From NCBI RefSeq assembly GCF_025660475.1, contig NZ_JAOUSF010000001.1, forward strand, positions 310,001 to 374,000: a DNA stretch of 64,000 nt, given 5' to 3'. The first letter of the stretch is position 1; each line of letters starts with the position of its first letter. A program made the translations under genes and the position numbers. Source of the stretch: Perspicuibacillus lycopersici. GTDB taxonomy: Bacteria > Bacillota > Bacilli > Bacillales > Caldibacillaceae. Shown one piece after another: positions 18,738 to 29,610 of the stretch. The notes below the pieces were generated by a model. The model did not search any database. It saw only the letters and a list, made by a program, of their open reading frames with translations, and was not told the origin of the DNA.

Positions 18738-19694
18738 TTATACCCAACGTCTTTGAATCGTTTCTGCATCCTGAACCATTCGGTCAATCAATTCTTGAAC
18801 GGTCGGAATGTCATGAATTAAGCCAATTACTTGCCCGGCCCAAACAAAGCCTTCTTCAGTTTTTCCTTCATGTGCATAACGTCGATTTGCTTCTCCAGAT
18901 ATATAATCTTGCAATGTTTCATATGTAGCATTTTCATTTTCCAGTTCCAATATTTTATCTGTCCAGCTATTTTTTAATGTTCTAGCTGGTGCACCTATTG
19001 ATTTTTTTATGACAACGGTACTAAATTCATCACCATTTACTAATGCTTCCTTATAAGACGAATGTGCATGCACACATTCTTTTGTTGCTATAAATCTTGT
19101 TCCCATCTCAACACCTTCAGCACCTAAGCTTAAAGCAGCTAAAAGCCCTCTACCATCTCCAATACCGCCTGAGGCAATGACTGGAATAGAAACTGCATCG
19201 ACTACTTGTGGAACTAGCACCATCGTTGACAAATCGTCTCTACCAATATGTCCACCACCCTCTTGACCAACAACCATTACAGCATCTGCACCTAGCATTT
19301 CCGCCTTCATTGCTTGTCGTTTCGCAGCAACTAATACTAGTTTTTTAATATCAACACCTTCTAGTTGTTGAAAAAATGGAGTAGGGTTGCCTCCAGTAAC
19401 AGATACAACCGGAACCTTTTCTTCAATAGCAACTTGTAAATACGGTTCGAATGATTTTCCATGCTGACTTATTGCAAAATTAACCCCAAAGGGCTTATCT
19501 GTTAATGTTCTAACTTTACGAATCTCATCGCGTAATAATTCCGGATTAGGAAGTGACATTGCGGTAATTTGTCCGAGTCCCCCTGCATTTGAGACAGCCG
19601 CAGCTAATTCACTATAGGCTAGATGAGCGAGTCCCCCTTGGATAATTGGGTATTTTATATTTAGTAATTTACTTACTCTTGTAGTCCAATTCAC
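18738..19694 (-). CDS. Nitronate monooxygenase-like NAD(P)H/FMN oxidoreductase
   Basis: 318-aa TIM-barrel flavoprotein of the nitronate monooxygenase/FabK superfamily. Visible landmarks are YPIIQGGLA near the N-terminus, NAGGLGQI, the EGGGHIGRDD loop around residue 146 that holds the catalytic-type histidine, and the FMN phosphate loop VIASGGIGDGRG followed by GAEGVEMGTRF. Candidate activities are detoxification of alkyl nitronates or enoyl-ACP reductase II; the genome context (yktA, speA) does not decide. Start GTG 19694, seven bases after AAGGAGG. Confidence 0.85.
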   Translation of the reverse strand: MNWTTRVSKLLNIKYPIIQGGLAHLAYSELAAAVSNAGGLGQITAMSLPNPELLRDEIRKVRTLTDKPFGVNFAISQHGKSFEPYLQVAIEEKVPVVSVTGGNPTPFFQQLEGVDIKKLVLVAAKRQAMKAEMLGADAVMVVGQEGGGHIGRDDLSTMVLVPQVVDAVSIPVIASGGIGDGRGLLAALSLGAEGVEMGTRFIATKECVHAHSSYKEALVNGDEFSTVVIKKSIGAPARTLKNSWTDKILELENENATYETLQDYISGEANRRYAHEGKTEEGFVWAGQVIGLIHDIPTVQELIDRMVQDAETIQRRWV

Positions 19695-20029
19695 ATTAAT
19701 TCCTCCTTATGTATTTCCTTTATCCAGTAAAGTATAACAGTTTTTTTCAAATAAGTAATGCACTCCAGTTTGGGTAAAATAGAAATATTACACTTACTAA
19801 TAATAATTCAAAACGTAATAAATCCTATTGTATAAAGATTCTTTGCGACAATTTTTCATGCACAATCACAATTTGTCCAAAATAATAAAAAAAAGATAGA
19901 AAAATGGTGTCTATACTGTTATAATTCATTTTGTTTTATTAAAATAATTTTATTTATACATAGTATAAATCCTTCAATAAACATTATTGAATACAAAATA
20001 AATTAAGAATTAATGAGGTGAAAGTTAGA
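19695..20029 (+). promoter_or_regulatory. speA upstream region
   Basis: 335 bp with no gene. A weak promoter can be drawn as TTGTTT (from about 19930) with an 18-bp spacer to TATACA, and a TATAAT occurs around 19918. No riboswitch-like structure was recognised. Confidence 0.35.
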
Positions 20030-21499
20030 TTGAATCAATTTGATACCCCTTTATTTACAGGAATACTCGAGCATATTAAAAAAAATCCAATACAATTCCA
20101 TATACCTGGTCATAAAAAAGGTGTTGGCGTGGATCCAGAATTTCGGAACTTTATTGGCGATAATGCTTTTTCAATGGATTTAATAAATATTGCCCCGTTA
20201 GATGATTTACATCAACCAAAAGGAATTATTAAAGAAGCACAATTACTTGCAGCCGAGGCATTCGGTGCGGATCATACATTCTTTTCTGTACAAGGCACAA
20301 GTGGGGCAATAATGACGATGGTAATGGCCGTTGCAGGACCCGGAGATAAAATAATTGTACCACGTAACGTGCATAAATCCGTTATGTCTGCGATCGTCTT
20401 TTCAGGTGCAACTCCTATCTTCATTCACCCAGCAATTGATGCTGTTTTAGGAATATCCCACGGTATCACAGCTGAGTCTGTGGAAAAAGCATTAGAAGAA
20501 CATCCAGATGCAAAAGGGGTACTAGTCATTAATCCAACTTATTTTGGTTTAGCTGCTGATTTAAAGAAAATCGTTGAAATTGCTCATTCCTATGACGTTC
20601 CCGTTTTAGTCGATGAGGCACATGGAGTTCATATCCATTTCCATGAGGATTTACCTATTTCCGCAATGCAAGCAGGGGCTGATATTGCTGCCACTAGTGT
20701 ACATAAGCTTGGAGGTTCCTTAACGCAAAGCTCTGTATTAAATGTTAAGGAAGGTTTAATTAATGTGAACCGTATTCAATCGATTTTAAGTATGCTGACA
20801 ACTACTTCGACGTCATATATTTTACTATCATCATTAGATACAGCTAGAAAACAATTAGCCATCAGAGGGAAAGAGCTTATTTCGAAAACAATTGAATTAG
20901 CAGAATACATTCGTGAAGAAGTTAACCAAATCGAACATCTCTATTGTGTCGGTAGAGAAGTATTAAATAATAAAGCTGTATATGGAATTGACCCAACAAA
21001 GCTAATTATTAGTGTTAAGGATCTCGGCATAACTGGTCATGACGCAGAACAATGGTTACGTGAAGTTTATAATATTGAAGTGGAGCTATCTGATTTATAT
21101 AATATATTATGTATCGTTACATTTGGAGATACACAAAAGGAAGCAGACATATTATTAACTGCACTAAAGGAATTAGCAAAAACATTTGCTAGCTACGCCT
21201 CTAAAAAGCATGTACAAGTTCTTTTACCAGAAATTCCTCTGCTCGCGTTATCTCCAAGAGATGCTTTTTATTCAGAAACGGAAGTTATTCCATTCAAAGA
21301 GGCTGTTGGTAGGGTAATCGCAGAGTTTGTGATGGTCTATCCTCCAGGAATTCCTATTTTAATCCCTGGTGAAATAATCATGGAAGAAAATCTATATTAT
21401 ATTAAGAAGAATATTGAAGCCGGTCTTCCGGTACAAGGACCTGAAGATAGTGAATTAAACTATATTCGCGTAATCAAGGAATACCGCGCAATAAGATAA
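20030..21499 (+). CDS. speA: Arginine decarboxylase SpeA
   Basis: 489-aa PLP enzyme of the Orn/Lys/Arg decarboxylase class I, which makes agmatine for putrescine and spermidine synthesis. The PLP site is ATSVHKLGGS (Lys226) preceded by VDEAHGVH, and QFHIPGHKKG marks the N-terminal part. The sequence tracks B. subtilis SpeA, which is the biosynthetic arginine enzyme, so I prefer that over lysine decarboxylase. The TTG at 20030, nine bases after GAGGTG, aligns with the B. subtilis start; the GTG at 20018 is inside the ribosome site. Its stop codon touches the terminator of the converging SR1-like RNA. Confidence 0.9.
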   Translation: MNQFDTPLFTGILEHIKKNPIQFHIPGHKKGVGVDPEFRNFIGDNAFSMDLINIAPLDDLHQPKGIIKEAQLLAAEAFGADHTFFSVQGTSGAIMTMVMAVAGPGDKIIVPRNVHKSVMSAIVFSGATPIFIHPAIDAVLGISHGITAESVEKALEEHPDAKGVLVINPTYFGLAADLKKIVEIAHSYDVPVLVDEAHGVHIHFHEDLPISAMQAGADIAATSVHKLGGSLTQSSVLNVKEGLINVNRIQSILSMLTTTSTSYILLSSLDTARKQLAIRGKELISKTIELAEYIREEVNQIEHLYCVGREVLNNKAVYGIDPTKLIISVKDLGITGHDAEQWLREVYNIEVELSDLYNILCIVTFGDTQKEADILLTALKELAKTFASYASKKHVQVLLPEIPLLALSPRDAFYSETEVIPFKEAVGRVIAEFVMVYPPGIPILIPGEIIMEENLYYIKKNIEAGLPVQGPEDSELNYIRVIKEYRAIR

Positions 21500-21554
21500 A
21501 AAATAAGGCTGTTTTTTTGTCATCCATTCTTTGACAAAGGAACAGCCTTTTCTT
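21498..21554. terminator. Bidirectional terminator, speA / SR1-like RNA
   Basis: Stem AAGGCTGTT / AACAGCCTT (21505-21513 with 21541-21549) extended by TTTTTGTCA pairing with TGACAAAGG. On the minus strand it is followed by ATTTTTT, a very good terminator for the small RNA. Confidence 0.9.
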
Positions 21555-21567
21555 ATTATCACAACAT

Positions 21568-21684
21568 TTACGCTTCTTCCTCGCAATCCTTACAATGTGG
21601 ACATTGGCCATACAAAATGGAAACCTTTTCATTTTCAAAATGCTCAATAGTGGAATTACAAGATTGACAAACGATTTGACCCAT
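21568..21684 (-). CDS. sr1P: SR1P-like peptide (GapA-binding)
   Basis: 38-aa peptide, too short for most gene finders. It starts MGQIVCQSCNSTIEHFE, continues EKVSILYG and has a cysteine-rich end CPHCKDC, giving two CxxC pairs and an extra cysteine. B. subtilis SR1P has the same length, the same MGTIVCQ-type start and the VTxLYG stretch; there it binds the glycolytic enzyme GapA and promotes its interaction with RNase J1, whose gene rnjA is also in this window (31143). ATG at 21684 follows GGGAGGG. The conserved frame and location make an accidental ORF unlikely. Confidence 0.85.
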   Translation of the reverse strand: MGQIVCQSCNSTIEHFENEKVSILYGQCPHCKDCEEEA

Positions 21685-21725
21685 TGGAATTCCCTCCCGT
21701 TTAAACATGATGACAAAATTTAAAA

Positions 21726-21736
21726 TATGTTATACT
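21726..21736. promoter_or_regulatory. CcpN-like operator at the SR1-like promoter
   Basis: TATGTTATACT matches at every position the CcpN operator consensus as I remember it (TRTGHYATAYW). CcpN represses sr1 under glycolytic conditions in B. subtilis. The box lies within about 20 bp of the presumed transcription start. A perfect inverted repeat ATATACT-GT-AGTATAT sits just upstream (minus strand, about 21756-21771). Confidence 0.5.
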
Positions 21737-21857
21737 ATTTTATCTTTTTATTATAATATACTACAGTATATGTTCATTAAATCCCTTAAATGTATAACGT
21801 TAAAAAATAAAAATAGCCCTTTTATGTATTAAACACAATTAGCAAAAATTAAAAAGC

Positions 21858-21891
21858 AAAAAACGGTGTTTCCGATAAGGAAACACCGTTT
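21858..21891 (-). terminator. Terminator of the pdh operon
   Basis: 13-bp stem (21861-21873 with 21879-21891), loop of five, followed on the minus strand by a T-run. Confidence 0.92.
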
Positions 21892-21912
21892 AAATAACTT
21901 TACTAATACAGC

Positions 21913-23322
21913 TTACAGAATGTGGATTGGGCTACCAAGCGCAACTTCTGCAGCTTCCATTGCTATTTCACCAAATGTAGGGTGAGCATGAATTGTTAAT
22001 GCAATGTCTTCCGCAGTAATACCTGTTTCAACTGCAAGACCAATTTCTGCGATTAAATCAGATGCATTAGGACCAGCTACTTGTCCGCCGATAACTACTC
22101 CATCCTCTTTACGTGTTACTAATTGATAGAAGCCTTCAGAATTGTTCAATGCTAATGAACGACCAAGTGCAGCATATGGGAATTTACCTACTTTCACTTC
22201 AATTCCTTCTGCTTTTGCTTGTTCTGGAGTATAACCAACTGTTGCAAGTTCTGGATCAGAGAATACAACAGCAGGAATTCCAAGATAATCAATTTCTGAT
22301 GGATGTCCAGCAATAGCTTCCGCAGCAATTTTACCTTCATAAGAAGCTTTATGTGCTAATTGTGGTCCAGCAACAATGTCACCAATAGCATAAATATTAG
22401 GTACACTAGTGCGGCATTGTTTATCAATTTCGACTAAACCACGATCTGTTAATTTAACACCTGCTTGTTCAAGACCAATTTCATCCGTATTTGGACGACG
22501 TCCAACCATTACGAATACGTAATCAGCAGAAACTTTTTCTTCTTTTCCAGCTGCTTCGTAAGTTACAACAACACCAGTGTCACTTTCTTCAACACCTTTA
22601 GCCATTGCTTTTGTAATGATTTCCGTACCTTTATTCTTGAAGTTTTTCTTCACAAGTTGTGTCATTTGTTTAGCATAGTTACCACCAAGAATATCGTCAG
22701 TACCTTCTAAAATAGTTACTTGAGTACCAAAGTTAGCATATGCACCACCAAGTTCTAGACCGATAACACCGCCACCAATGATGACAATTTTTTCTGGAAC
22801 TTCTTGTAATGCAAGTGCACCTGTTGAATCAAGTACACGTTTAGAATACTTGAATGTTTTTAATTCAATTGGACGAGATCCAGTTGCAATAATAGCATTT
22901 TTAAAATTATATGTTTGTGCTGCTTTCTCAGTCATTACACGTAGTGAGTTACTGTCAACAAAGAATGCTTCACCAGAAACAACTTCAATTTTGTTTCCTT
23001 TTAATAATCCGGAAACACCGCCAGTTAATTTTTTCACTACACTATCTTTGAAAGCTTGAACTTTTGAAAAATCAAGTTTTACTGATTCTCCAATAAGACC
23101 AATATCTTCAGAATGTTTTGCGTCATGGTATTTATGACCAACATTGATAAGTGCTTTGGATGGGATACATCCAACGTTTAAACAAACGCCACCCACGTTT
23201 CCTTTTTCGACAACTGTAACTTTTTGTCCAAGTTGAGCAGCACGAATAGCTGCTACATATCCACCAGGACCTGCCCCAATTACTATAGTATCTGTTTCGA
23301 TTGGAAAATCTCCTACTACCAT
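21913..23322 (-). CDS. pdhD: Dihydrolipoyl dehydrogenase (E3), PdhD
   Basis: 469-aa FAD enzyme that reoxidises dihydrolipoyl groups of E2 with NAD+. Visible parts are the FAD-binding [15 protein letters not shown] near residue 17, the redox disulfide [15 protein letters not shown], the NAD-binding [10 protein letters not shown], the second FAD motif YAIGDIV and the C-terminal HAHPTFGE with the catalytic histidine-glutamate pair. It lies 3 bp after pdhC, last gene of pdhABCD, and in Bacillales also serves 2-oxoglutarate and branched-chain complexes. Start ATG 23322 after GGAGG. Confidence 0.96.
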   Translation of the reverse strand: MVVGDFPIETDTIVIGAGPGGYVAAIRAAQLGQKVTVVEKGNVGGVCLNVGCIPSKALINVGHKYHDAKHSEDIGLIGESVKLDFSKVQAFKDSVVKKLTGGVSGLLKGNKIEVVSGEAFFVDSNSLRVMTEKAAQTYNFKNAIIATGSRPIELKTFKYSKRVLDSTGALALQEVPEKIVIIGGGVIGLELGGAYANFGTQVTILEGTDDILGGNYAKQMTQLVKKNFKNKGTEIITKAMAKGVEESDTGVVVTYEAAGKEEKVSADYVFVMVGRRPNTDEIGLEQAGVKLTDRGLVEIDKQCRTSVPNIYAIGDIVAGPQLAHKASYEGKIAAEAIAGHPSEIDYLGIPAVVFSDPELATVGYTPEQAKAEGIEVKVGKFPYAALGRSLALNNSEGFYQLVTRKEDGVVIGGQVAGPNASDLIAEIGLAVETGITAEDIALTIHAHPTFGEIAMEAAEVALGSPIHIL

Positions 23323-23325
23323 TGC

Positions 23326-24942
23326 TTACGCCTCCATTAATAATAATTCTGGATCATTTAGCAAACGTTTAATATGATTTAATGCACTTTGTCCAGTTGC
23401 TCCATCAATCATACGATGGTCAAAGCTTAAAGATAATGAAAGAACTGGTGCTGCTACAATTTCTCCATCACGTACAATCGGTTTTTCTGCAATACGACCA
23501 ATACCTAAAATAGCAACTTCAGGATGGTTAATTACTGGTGTAAACCATTGTCCACCTGCTGAACCGATATTAGAAATTGTGCAAGATGCACCTTTCATTT
23601 CATTTGGAGCCAATTTACCATCACGGGCTTTAACAGCTAGTTCATTAATCTCATTAGAAATAGTAAACATTGATTTACGATCAGCATTTTTAACGACTGG
23701 TACAAGTAAACCACGTTCTGTATCAGCTGCAATACCGATATTGTAATAATGTTTATGAACAATTTCGCTTGTAGCATCATCAAGTGAAGTATTTAATGCA
23801 GGGTATTCACGTAATGCACTAACTAGTGCTTTAACTACATATGGTAAGAATGTAAGCTTAATTCCTTTTTGTGCTGCAACTTCTTTAAATTTCTTACGAT
23901 GTGCAACAAGTTTAGTTACATCTACTTCATCCATTAATGTAACGTGAGGAGCAGTATGTTTCGAATTAACCATTGCTTTTGCAATTGCTTTACGAATACC
24001 ACTCATTTTTTCACGAGTTTCTGGATATTGACCGTCAGTAGGTATAGCTGCTGCTGCAGGTGTAGCTGCTTTTTCTACTTTTGTTTCTGTTGGTGCTGCA
24101 GGTGTAGCTGCTGCTACTGGTGCTGCTTGCGTACCATTTGCAAATGCATCAATATCTTGTTTAACTATACGTCCATTTTTACCAGAACCGTTCACTAAAC
24201 GAATATCGATTCCTTTTTCACGAGCATATTTACGTACACTTGGCATTGCAATAACATTTTTGTTTGGATCAGCAGGTTGTGCAGAAGCTTGAGCAGCTAC
24301 TGGTGCTGCTTGCGCTGGTGCATTTTCTGTTTCTTCACCTTTAAATTTTAAGCCTTCATAGCCTGGTGCGTCAAATGTTACGAGTACATCACCAACTACA
24401 GCTACTGTACCTTCTGCAACTTTCACATCAATTACTTTCCCTTTTACAGGAGATGGAATTTCAACTACTGATTTATCATTTTGTACTTCACATAGTACAT
24501 CGTCTTCATTCACTTCGTCGCCTGATTTAACAAACCATTTAACGATTTCACCCTCGTGAATTCCTTCACCAATGTCTGGTAATTTAAATTCGAAAATAGA
24601 AGATTGGCTAGCTGCTGGTGCTGCTTGCGCTGGTGTAGCTGCCGCTGCCGGTGCAGATGCTGGTGCTTCTGTTTCTTCGCCTTTAAATTTCAGGTTTTCA
24701 TATCCTGGTGCGTCAAATGTAACAAGTACGTCACCTACTACTGCTACTGTACCTTCCGCAACTTTCACATCAATTACTTTCCCTTTTACTGGTGATGGGA
24801 TTTCAACCACTGATTTATCATTTTGTACTTCACAAAGTACATCATCTTCGTTTACTTCGTCACCTGGTTTAACAAACCATTTAACGATTTCACCTTCGTG
24901 GATTCCTTCTCCGATGTCTGGTAATTTAAATTCGAATGCCAC
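23326..24942 (-). CDS. pdhC: PDH E2, dihydrolipoyl acetyltransferase with two tandem lipoyl domains
   Basis: 538-aa core of the pyruvate dehydrogenase complex. It has two almost identical lipoyl domains (about 3-80 and 117-194, offset 114 residues), each with the lipoylated lysine in NDKSVVEI (Lys43, Lys157), separated by Ala/Pro-rich swinging linkers; then the peripheral-subunit-binding domain (about 236-275, [13 protein letters not shown]) and the catalytic domain ending [11 protein letters not shown]. subtilis PdhC has one lipoyl domain and about 442 aa, so this protein is a duplication form. Start GTG 24942 after AGGAGGG. Confidence 0.95.
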   Translation of the reverse strand: MAFEFKLPDIGEGIHEGEIVKWFVKPGDEVNEDDVLCEVQNDKSVVEIPSPVKGKVIDVKVAEGTVAVVGDVLVTFDAPGYENLKFKGEETEAPASAPAAAATPAQAAPAASQSSIFEFKLPDIGEGIHEGEIVKWFVKSGDEVNEDDVLCEVQNDKSVVEIPSPVKGKVIDVKVAEGTVAVVGDVLVTFDAPGYEGLKFKGEETENAPAQAAPVAAQASAQPADPNKNVIAMPSVRKYAREKGIDIRLVNGSGKNGRIVKQDIDAFANGTQAAPVAAATPAAPTETKVEKAATPAAAAIPTDGQYPETREKMSGIRKAIAKAMVNSKHTAPHVTLMDEVDVTKLVAHRKKFKEVAAQKGIKLTFLPYVVKALVSALREYPALNTSLDDATSEIVHKHYYNIGIAADTERGLLVPVVKNADRKSMFTISNEINELAVKARDGKLAPNEMKGASCTISNIGSAGGQWFTPVINHPEVAILGIGRIAEKPIVRDGEIVAAPVLSLSLSFDHRMIDGATGQSALNHIKRLLNDPELLLMEA

Positions 24943-25053
24943 GATTATCCCTCCTATTGTGTTAATCCTATGATTAATTAGTTGTTTTTGTAATAAAATG
25001 AAGAAGTAGGACGAATCAAAACAATGTCATCGTCCGACTTCAACTATTAGGCA

Positions 25054-26031
25054 TTAAAATGTTAAAACTTTTTTTGCTGTTTCAATAATATCTTTATAAT
25101 TTGGAAGCCATACAGACTCAGCTTGTGAGAATGGGAATACTGTGTCAGCAGCTGCTACACGTAATACTGGAGCTTCTAAACTTAAGATTGCACGATCATT
25201 AATTTCAGCAACTACATTTGCAGCAACACCTGCTTGTTTTTGTGCCTCTTGTACAACAATTGCACGGTTTGTTTTTTCAACAGATGCAATAATTGTTTCA
25301 ATATCAAGTGGGCTAACTGTTCTTAAATCCACTACTTCTGCAGAATAACCTTCTTTTTCTAATTCATCTGCAGCTTTAAGTGCTTCATGAACCATTGCAC
25401 CATAAGCAATAATAGAGATATCTTTACCTTCACGTTTAACATCTGCTTTACCTAATGGAATTGTGTATTCACCTTCAGGTACTTCTTCACGGAATGAACG
25501 GTATAATTTCATATGCTCTAAAAATACAACTGGGTTATTATCACGGATAGCAGAGATTAATAATCCTTTTGCATCATAAGGAGTAGATGGAATAACCACT
25601 TTTAGTCCAGGTGTTTGTGCCATTAATCCTTCCAAGCTATCAGCGTGCATTTCTGGTGTATGTACACCACCACCGAAAGGAGAACGGATAGTAATAGGCA
25701 TTTCAAAGCTACCACCTGTACGGAAGTGATAACGAGCCATTTGTCCAGCAATGGAATCCATTACTTCAAATACAAATCCAAAAAATTGAATTTCAGGAAC
25801 TGGGCGGAATCCTTGTACAGCAAGACCGATTGCTAAACCACCGATACCAGATTCTGCTAAAGGTGTATCAAATACACGATCTTCACCAAATTCTGCGTGA
25901 AGGTTTTCAGTTGCACGGAAAACCCCGCCGTTAACTCCTACGTCTTCCCCAAAGACAAGGACTTTTTCATCTCTTTTTAATTCAACTCTCATTGCATCAT
26001 TAATTGCTTGAATCATTGTCATTTGAGCCAT
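25054..26031 (-). CDS. pdhB: Pyruvate dehydrogenase E1 beta subunit, PdhB
   Basis: 325-aa thiamine-diphosphate-dependent E1 beta chain. Landmarks: [15 protein letters not shown] near residue 27, the [14 protein letters not shown] block, [19 protein letters not shown] with the active-site histidines, and the C-terminal transketolase domain with [15 protein letters not shown]. Start ATG 26031 follows AAAGGAG and lies only 3 bp after pdhA, so the two E1 chains are made together. Confidence 0.96.
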   Translation of the reverse strand: MAQMTMIQAINDAMRVELKRDEKVLVFGEDVGVNGGVFRATENLHAEFGEDRVFDTPLAESGIGGLAIGLAVQGFRPVPEIQFFGFVFEVMDSIAGQMARYHFRTGGSFEMPITIRSPFGGGVHTPEMHADSLEGLMAQTPGLKVVIPSTPYDAKGLLISAIRDNNPVVFLEHMKLYRSFREEVPEGEYTIPLGKADVKREGKDISIIAYGAMVHEALKAADELEKEGYSAEVVDLRTVSPLDIETIIASVEKTNRAIVVQEAQKQAGVAANVVAEINDRAILSLEAPVLRVAAADTVFPFSQAESVWLPNYKDIIETAKKVLTF

Positions 26032-26034
26032 GAC

Positions 26035-27180
<1,146 letters not shown>

Positions 27181-27363
27181 TTATTACTATTAAATATAGT
27201 TTGCCTAAGGATCCTAAAAAGAAACATAATACTACCCATGAGATAAACATCTATGGTTGAAGATATTTTCTTTTATAATTGAGAGGATTATTCTGCTTAA
27301 GCATTAGTGACCTGTATTATTTTATTAAGAAAATAAATTAATACAACAATTTAATCCTTAACT

Positions 27364-27393
27364 AGTGTACACCAAAAAAAACCAGTTCGTCAA
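27364..27393 (-). promoter_or_regulatory. Strong sigma-A-like promoter of the pdh operon
   Basis: On the minus strand TTGACG (27393-27388), an 18-bp spacer containing eight T, and TACACT (27369-27364). It implies an untranslated leader of about 205 nt in which I see no recognisable riboswitch. Confidence 0.6.
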
Positions 27394-27819
27394 TTAGTTT
27401 GTATAAATGTATTTGAACAATATTTAAAGAAAACTAACTGCTTTAACTAATAATCTGTACTAGTAATTTTCCTGCAACTGTATTAATGAAATGCCTACTG
27501 TTTTCGTTTATCTTTTTACACCTGTTTCTAACGATTGGAAAAAATTATATTAAGATAATTCTTTTCCATCATAGGAAGCAGTAGTTTACAAAAAGCTTAT
27601 CTTTGCGACAATTGTTCCCTAACTCTTCTATCCTCATTAAGCAGTCTTCATAAAGTACTCGATAGCAAACAAGCTAATATAAAATTACATCACAGCTTCC
27701 CTATTTTATGTCATCTTGTCATCACCTTAATTAATCATTATATTTTCAAAATAAAAACGCTTACATATTTTGGATAAATTCATTTCTAACTATTACAGTA
27801 CAGAATATCACATAAGAAA
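27394..27819. other. Gene-free stretch upstream of pdhA
   Basis: About 425 bp without an ORF or strong structure. A cre-like sequence on the minus strand, TGTAAGCGTTTTTA at 27765-27752, fits 13 of 14 positions of TGWAARCGYTWNCW, but lies some 360 bp upstream of the pdh promoter. Confidence 0.4.
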
Positions 27820-27842
27820 AGGTAACCTTTTATCAGGTTACC
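27820..27842 (-). terminator. Terminator of ykyA
   Basis: GGTAACC / GGTTACC stem (27836-27842 with 27821-27827), loop of eight, then TTTTCTTA on the minus strand. Confidence 0.75.
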
Positions 27843-27854
27843 TCCTACGTTATA

Positions 27855-28526
27855 TTACTTATCATTCTCTTCTAATTGAATATTTAATCCTGCATTTTCA
27901 TAAAATTGGACTTTCGAATCATTATACCTTTCTGTTTGTTCATTAAATTGATCATTTAACTCATATACCTTTGCATAGGCAGCATTAATTTTTTCGATTT
28001 GAGGCTGTAAAACATCCAATAATACATCTTCTTGTTTGAACATATTATATAGTTCTTGATCATACTGAATCCCTAAAGCATATTGTTCATATAATTGTTC
28101 ATGCAAGCTGTATCGTTTCATCATCGTATCATATAAATTTTGTGCTTCCGTATGCAGCTTTTCATCTTCTATTTTCTCTATTAATTTTTGGACATTTTCA
28201 AACTCTTTTTTCGCTTGCTCGATACTATCATTTTCCTTATCAAGTAGTTCCTGCCTTTTTTCTGTCAAGCCTATCGCTTCATCTGCTAGTGTAACAATTT
28301 GGTCATGCTCTTTTAAGCCCAGCTCCAAAATAGAATCATAAACTTCTTTTTCTTGCTTTTCTATTTCCATTAATGGTTCTTGTTGATTTTCAAATTCTTG
28401 TTCCAACTGGACGACAGATTCTAATGCCTCATAAATTTTTTCCTCGGTTGATTGGCGATTAAAGCAGCCAGACAGTAGAAAAAGCAAACCGATAATTAAG
28501 ACAAGCAACACTTTTTGTTTTCGCAC
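27855..28526 (-). CDS. ykyA: YkyA family cell-wall-associated lipoprotein
   Basis: 223-aa lipoprotein (lipobox LLSGC, Cys21) whose mature part is almost wholly helical and charged, a long coiled coil rich in Glu, Lys and Gln (about 35-200). The YkyA family is described as putative cell-wall binding; in B. subtilis the gene is next to pdhA and def as here. The GTG at 28526 follows GGAGGT by six bases; the longer ORF would place charged residues before the signal peptide. Confidence 0.85.
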   Translation of the reverse strand: MRKQKVLLVLIIGLLFLLSGCFNRQSTEEKIYEALESVVQLEQEFENQQEPLMEIEKQEKEVYDSILELGLKEHDQIVTLADEAIGLTEKRQELLDKENDSIEQAKKEFENVQKLIEKIEDEKLHTEAQNLYDTMMKRYSLHEQLYEQYALGIQYDQELYNMFKQEDVLLDVLQPQIEKINAAYAKVYELNDQFNEQTERYNDSKVQFYENAGLNIQLEENDK

Positions 28527-28810
28527 AAACGTACCTCCATTCCCCATATACATAATTTTACTATACTGATACCTTTTTTATTTTTCAATGGTATTTCAAC
28601 AATTACTAGCATTTTGACTACTTTACTAAGAAATATTTCCAATCTATTTTCTCTAGTTATTTTTCAAATCTATTCATATTCTACTTTATTTATGACAAAT
28701 GATAGGCAAATTTGATTACTTTTTCTTTAAACTTTGTTAGACTTGGTACATATAATTATAATATAATCCAAAATGTGCTGGCCTATAGATAAGGTAAGGA
28801 GTGAAATGAA

Positions 28811-29365
28811 GTGATTACAATGAAAGACATCATTCGGGATGGACACCCTACGCTGCGCAAGGTTGCTGAGGAGGTTAGCCTACCTCCTAGTGAAGAGGAT
28901 AAGCAAATATTAAATTCCTTAATGGAATTTATTCAAAATAGTCAAGATGAAGAGATTGCAAAAAAATATAGTTTACGTCCAGGAATCGGTTTAGCCGCAC
29001 CACAAATTAATGTTTCTAAACGAATGATTGCAGTACATTTGGAAGATGACAATGGAAAATTGCATAGCTATAAGCTTTTCAACCCAAAAATAATTAGTCA
29101 CTCGGTCGAGAAAACCTATTTACCTAATGGTGAAGGTTGTCTTTCAGTTGATGAAACTATCCCAGGATATGTTCCACGATATGCAAGAGTGACCGTCAAA
29201 GCTTATGATATCAATGGTGAGGAAGTAAAAATCCGTCTAAAAGGTCTTCCAGCAATTGCAATTCAGCATGAAATTGATCATATAAACGGAATTATGTTTT
29301 ATGACCATATTGACCAAGAAAATCCCTTTAAAGAAGTTGATAACGCTTCGCCTTTAGTCAAATAA
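28811..29365 (+). CDS. def: Peptide deformylase
   Basis: 184-aa iron metalloenzyme that removes the formyl group from new proteins. Three family motifs are present: GIGLAAPQI (58-66), EGCLSVDE (Cys110, metal ligand) and QHEIDHING (His153, Glu154, His157). It is the longer type-2 form (YkrB-like) of Gram-positives, with an insertion between motifs 1 and 2. Start GTG 28811, nine bases after AAGGAG, gives [13 protein letters not shown] as in B. subtilis. Divergent from ykyA. Confidence 0.95.
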   Translation: MITMKDIIRDGHPTLRKVAEEVSLPPSEEDKQILNSLMEFIQNSQDEEIAKKYSLRPGIGLAAPQINVSKRMIAVHLEDDNGKLHSYKLFNPKIISHSVEKTYLPNGEGCLSVDETIPGYVPRYARVTVKAYDINGEEVKIRLKGLPAIAIQHEIDHINGIMFYDHIDQENPFKEVDNASPLVK

Positions 29366-29535
29366 TACTAACTATCCATCATTTAATAAGACTGTTTATT
29401 AAAGAATTGCTGTTAATACATGAAATAGTTATTAAATGCAATGCTTAGCAGACGTAGACACTCGCGGGAAATTGGAGTGTGTTCAGTTTGTGGTCTTTAT
29501 TAAAAAGGAACAATCTATACGAAAACTGCCTTAAC
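29366..29535. other. Gap after def with a degenerate repeat remnant
   Basis: No ORF. A hairpin ACACTC/GAGTGT around 29458-29480 with CGCGGG inside looks like a remnant of the GC-richer dispersed repeats of this genome. Confidence 0.3.
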
Positions 29536-29573
29536 AAAAAAGGAATGCAAACCGATGCTTTGCATTCCTTTTT
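29536..29573. terminator. Bidirectional terminator, def / ykrA
   Basis: 15-16 bp stem AAAAAAGGAATGCAAA / TTTGCATTCCTTTTT (29536-29551 with 29559-29573). Confidence 0.92.
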
Positions 29574-29610
29574 CCATTATTAAAGTTTCCAATAGTATGT
29601 TTAGTACATA

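Larger units (their letters stand above)
21498..21745 (-). ncRNA. sr1: SR1-like dual-function small RNA
   Basis: A short minus-strand transcription unit between speA and pdhD, the exact B. subtilis position of SR1. It begins near a TATAAT box (minus strand, 21755-21750), carries a 38-codon ORF with a strong ribosome site (CGGGAGGGAATTCC) and ends at the terminator with a T-run at 21498-21503. Predicted length is about 230-245 nt; B. subtilis SR1 is 205 nt. In B. subtilis SR1 pairs with ahrC mRNA and encodes SR1P. I did not model pairing here. Confidence 0.75.

Noticed and set aside
21474..21716. 80-residue open frame over the SR1-like RNA
   Set aside because: It runs through the terminator and lacks a ribosome site; the 38-residue frame in another phase is the one with an RBS and family similarity.
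24572..24973. 133-residue open frame antisense to pdhC
   Set aside because: Arises from the Ala/Pro-rich linker and duplicated lipoyl domain read backwards.
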